Source of the DNA: an uncultured bacterium
GTDB lineage: Bacteria > Bacillota > Clostridia > Christensenellales > Pumilibacteraceae
Assembly: GCA_949747725.1 (NCBI GenBank)
Contig: CATKFJ010000231.1
Span: 1 to 6,094, forward strand
Direction of reading: 5' to 3'
Length of the DNA stretch: 6,094 nt
How positions within the stretch are numbered: the stretch's first letter is position 1; every line of letters starts with the position of its first letter. Position numbers and translations under genes: made by a program. Shown here piece after piece: positions 5,938-6,094 of this stretch. Under the pieces are notes generated by a model. The model did no database searches, had not been told where the DNA came from, and saw nothing but the letters and a program-made list of their open reading frames with translations.

Positions 5938-6094
5938 ATGTTCGGCATCTGCCGTCGGCTCAAAAGCATAGACGACGGGTATTACGTGTTCCTCAACTAC
6001 AAGACCGGTAAGTTCGAGGTGCATAACGGCAAAGATACTCGGTCTTTATGTTTGGTCCTGCCGTACGAAGTCCTCGACGAGCGCACTGTGCGTC
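5938..6094 (+). CDS. Conserved small phage protein, 3'-partial, unknown function
   Basis: An open frame runs to the window end from ATG 5938, giving MFGICRRLKSIDDGYYVFLN, YKTGKFEVHNGKDTRSLCLV and LPYEVLDERTVR. The pattern 'RLK-x-ID-x-GYYV ... GKFEVHN ... LVLPYE-x-LDERTV' looks like a small conserved gene seen after the capsid gene in gut Firmicutes phages. No function is known to me, and at least 52 residues are visible. GAGGA at 5929-5933 is a close Shine-Dalgarno 4 bases before this ATG. The frame is also open upstream, and a TTG at 5911 overlapping the capsid stop (TTGA) would add LTGRIIEDD. The preceding genes use ATGA overlaps, and the added residues continue the helix, so the TTG start is a real alternative. 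The C-terminus is cut by the window. Confidence 0.75.
   Translation, partial: MFGICRRLKSIDDGYYVFLNYKTGKFEVHNGKDTRSLCLVLPYEVLDERTVR

Overview
The window is a segment of a tailed-phage (Caudoviricetes) head-assembly module, all read on the + strand. From left to right it holds the large terminase (5' end cut off by the window edge), a small protein resembling part of a terminase small subunit, a small Cys-rich putative zinc-binding protein, a P22-type portal protein, a scaffold-like protein, an HK97-fold-type major capsid protein, and the start of a further small conserved phage gene that runs off the right edge. No integrase, repressor, lysis gene, tRNA or bacterial chromosomal gene is present, so the window alone cannot separate a prophage from a free phage contig. 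The host is probably an anaerobic Firmicute (Clostridia, gut type). That rests on the strong GGAGG-like Shine-Dalgarno sites, moderate GC, heavy use of ATA for Ile, and the likeness of the proteins to those of gut Clostridia phages. It is an inference.

Region by region: positions 2-1596 carry the two terminase-type genes, joined by an ATGA stop/start overlap. Positions 1597-1744 are non-coding, with a small GAAA-capped hairpin and, at the end, a strong ribosome binding site. Positions 1745-4414 carry the zinc-binding protein, portal and scaffold as a tightly coupled unit (one ATGA overlap, then a 10-base gap with the ribosome binding site overlapping the stop). Positions 4415-4768 are a 354-base gap with no credible gene but much structure. 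A 164-base imperfect palindrome has 20-base perfect terminal inverted repeats, and it is followed by two diverged tandem units that reuse its right end. Positions 4769-5914 carry the capsid gene, and a partial gene follows from about 5938 (or 5911).

The genes work together as follows. The portal forms the dodecameric vertex ring, and capsid subunits assemble around it with help from the scaffold protein. The terminase ATPase/nuclease then docks on the portal to cut and pump DNA. The pairing of a P22-type portal with a separate scaffold-like gene and no visible prohead protease suggests a P22-like, scaffold-dependent assembly and perhaps a short-tailed virion. The head genes themselves are ordinary for this type of phage. 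The least ordinary feature is the palindromic, MITE-like repeat cluster between scaffold and capsid, whose left end contains the stop codon of the scaffold gene.
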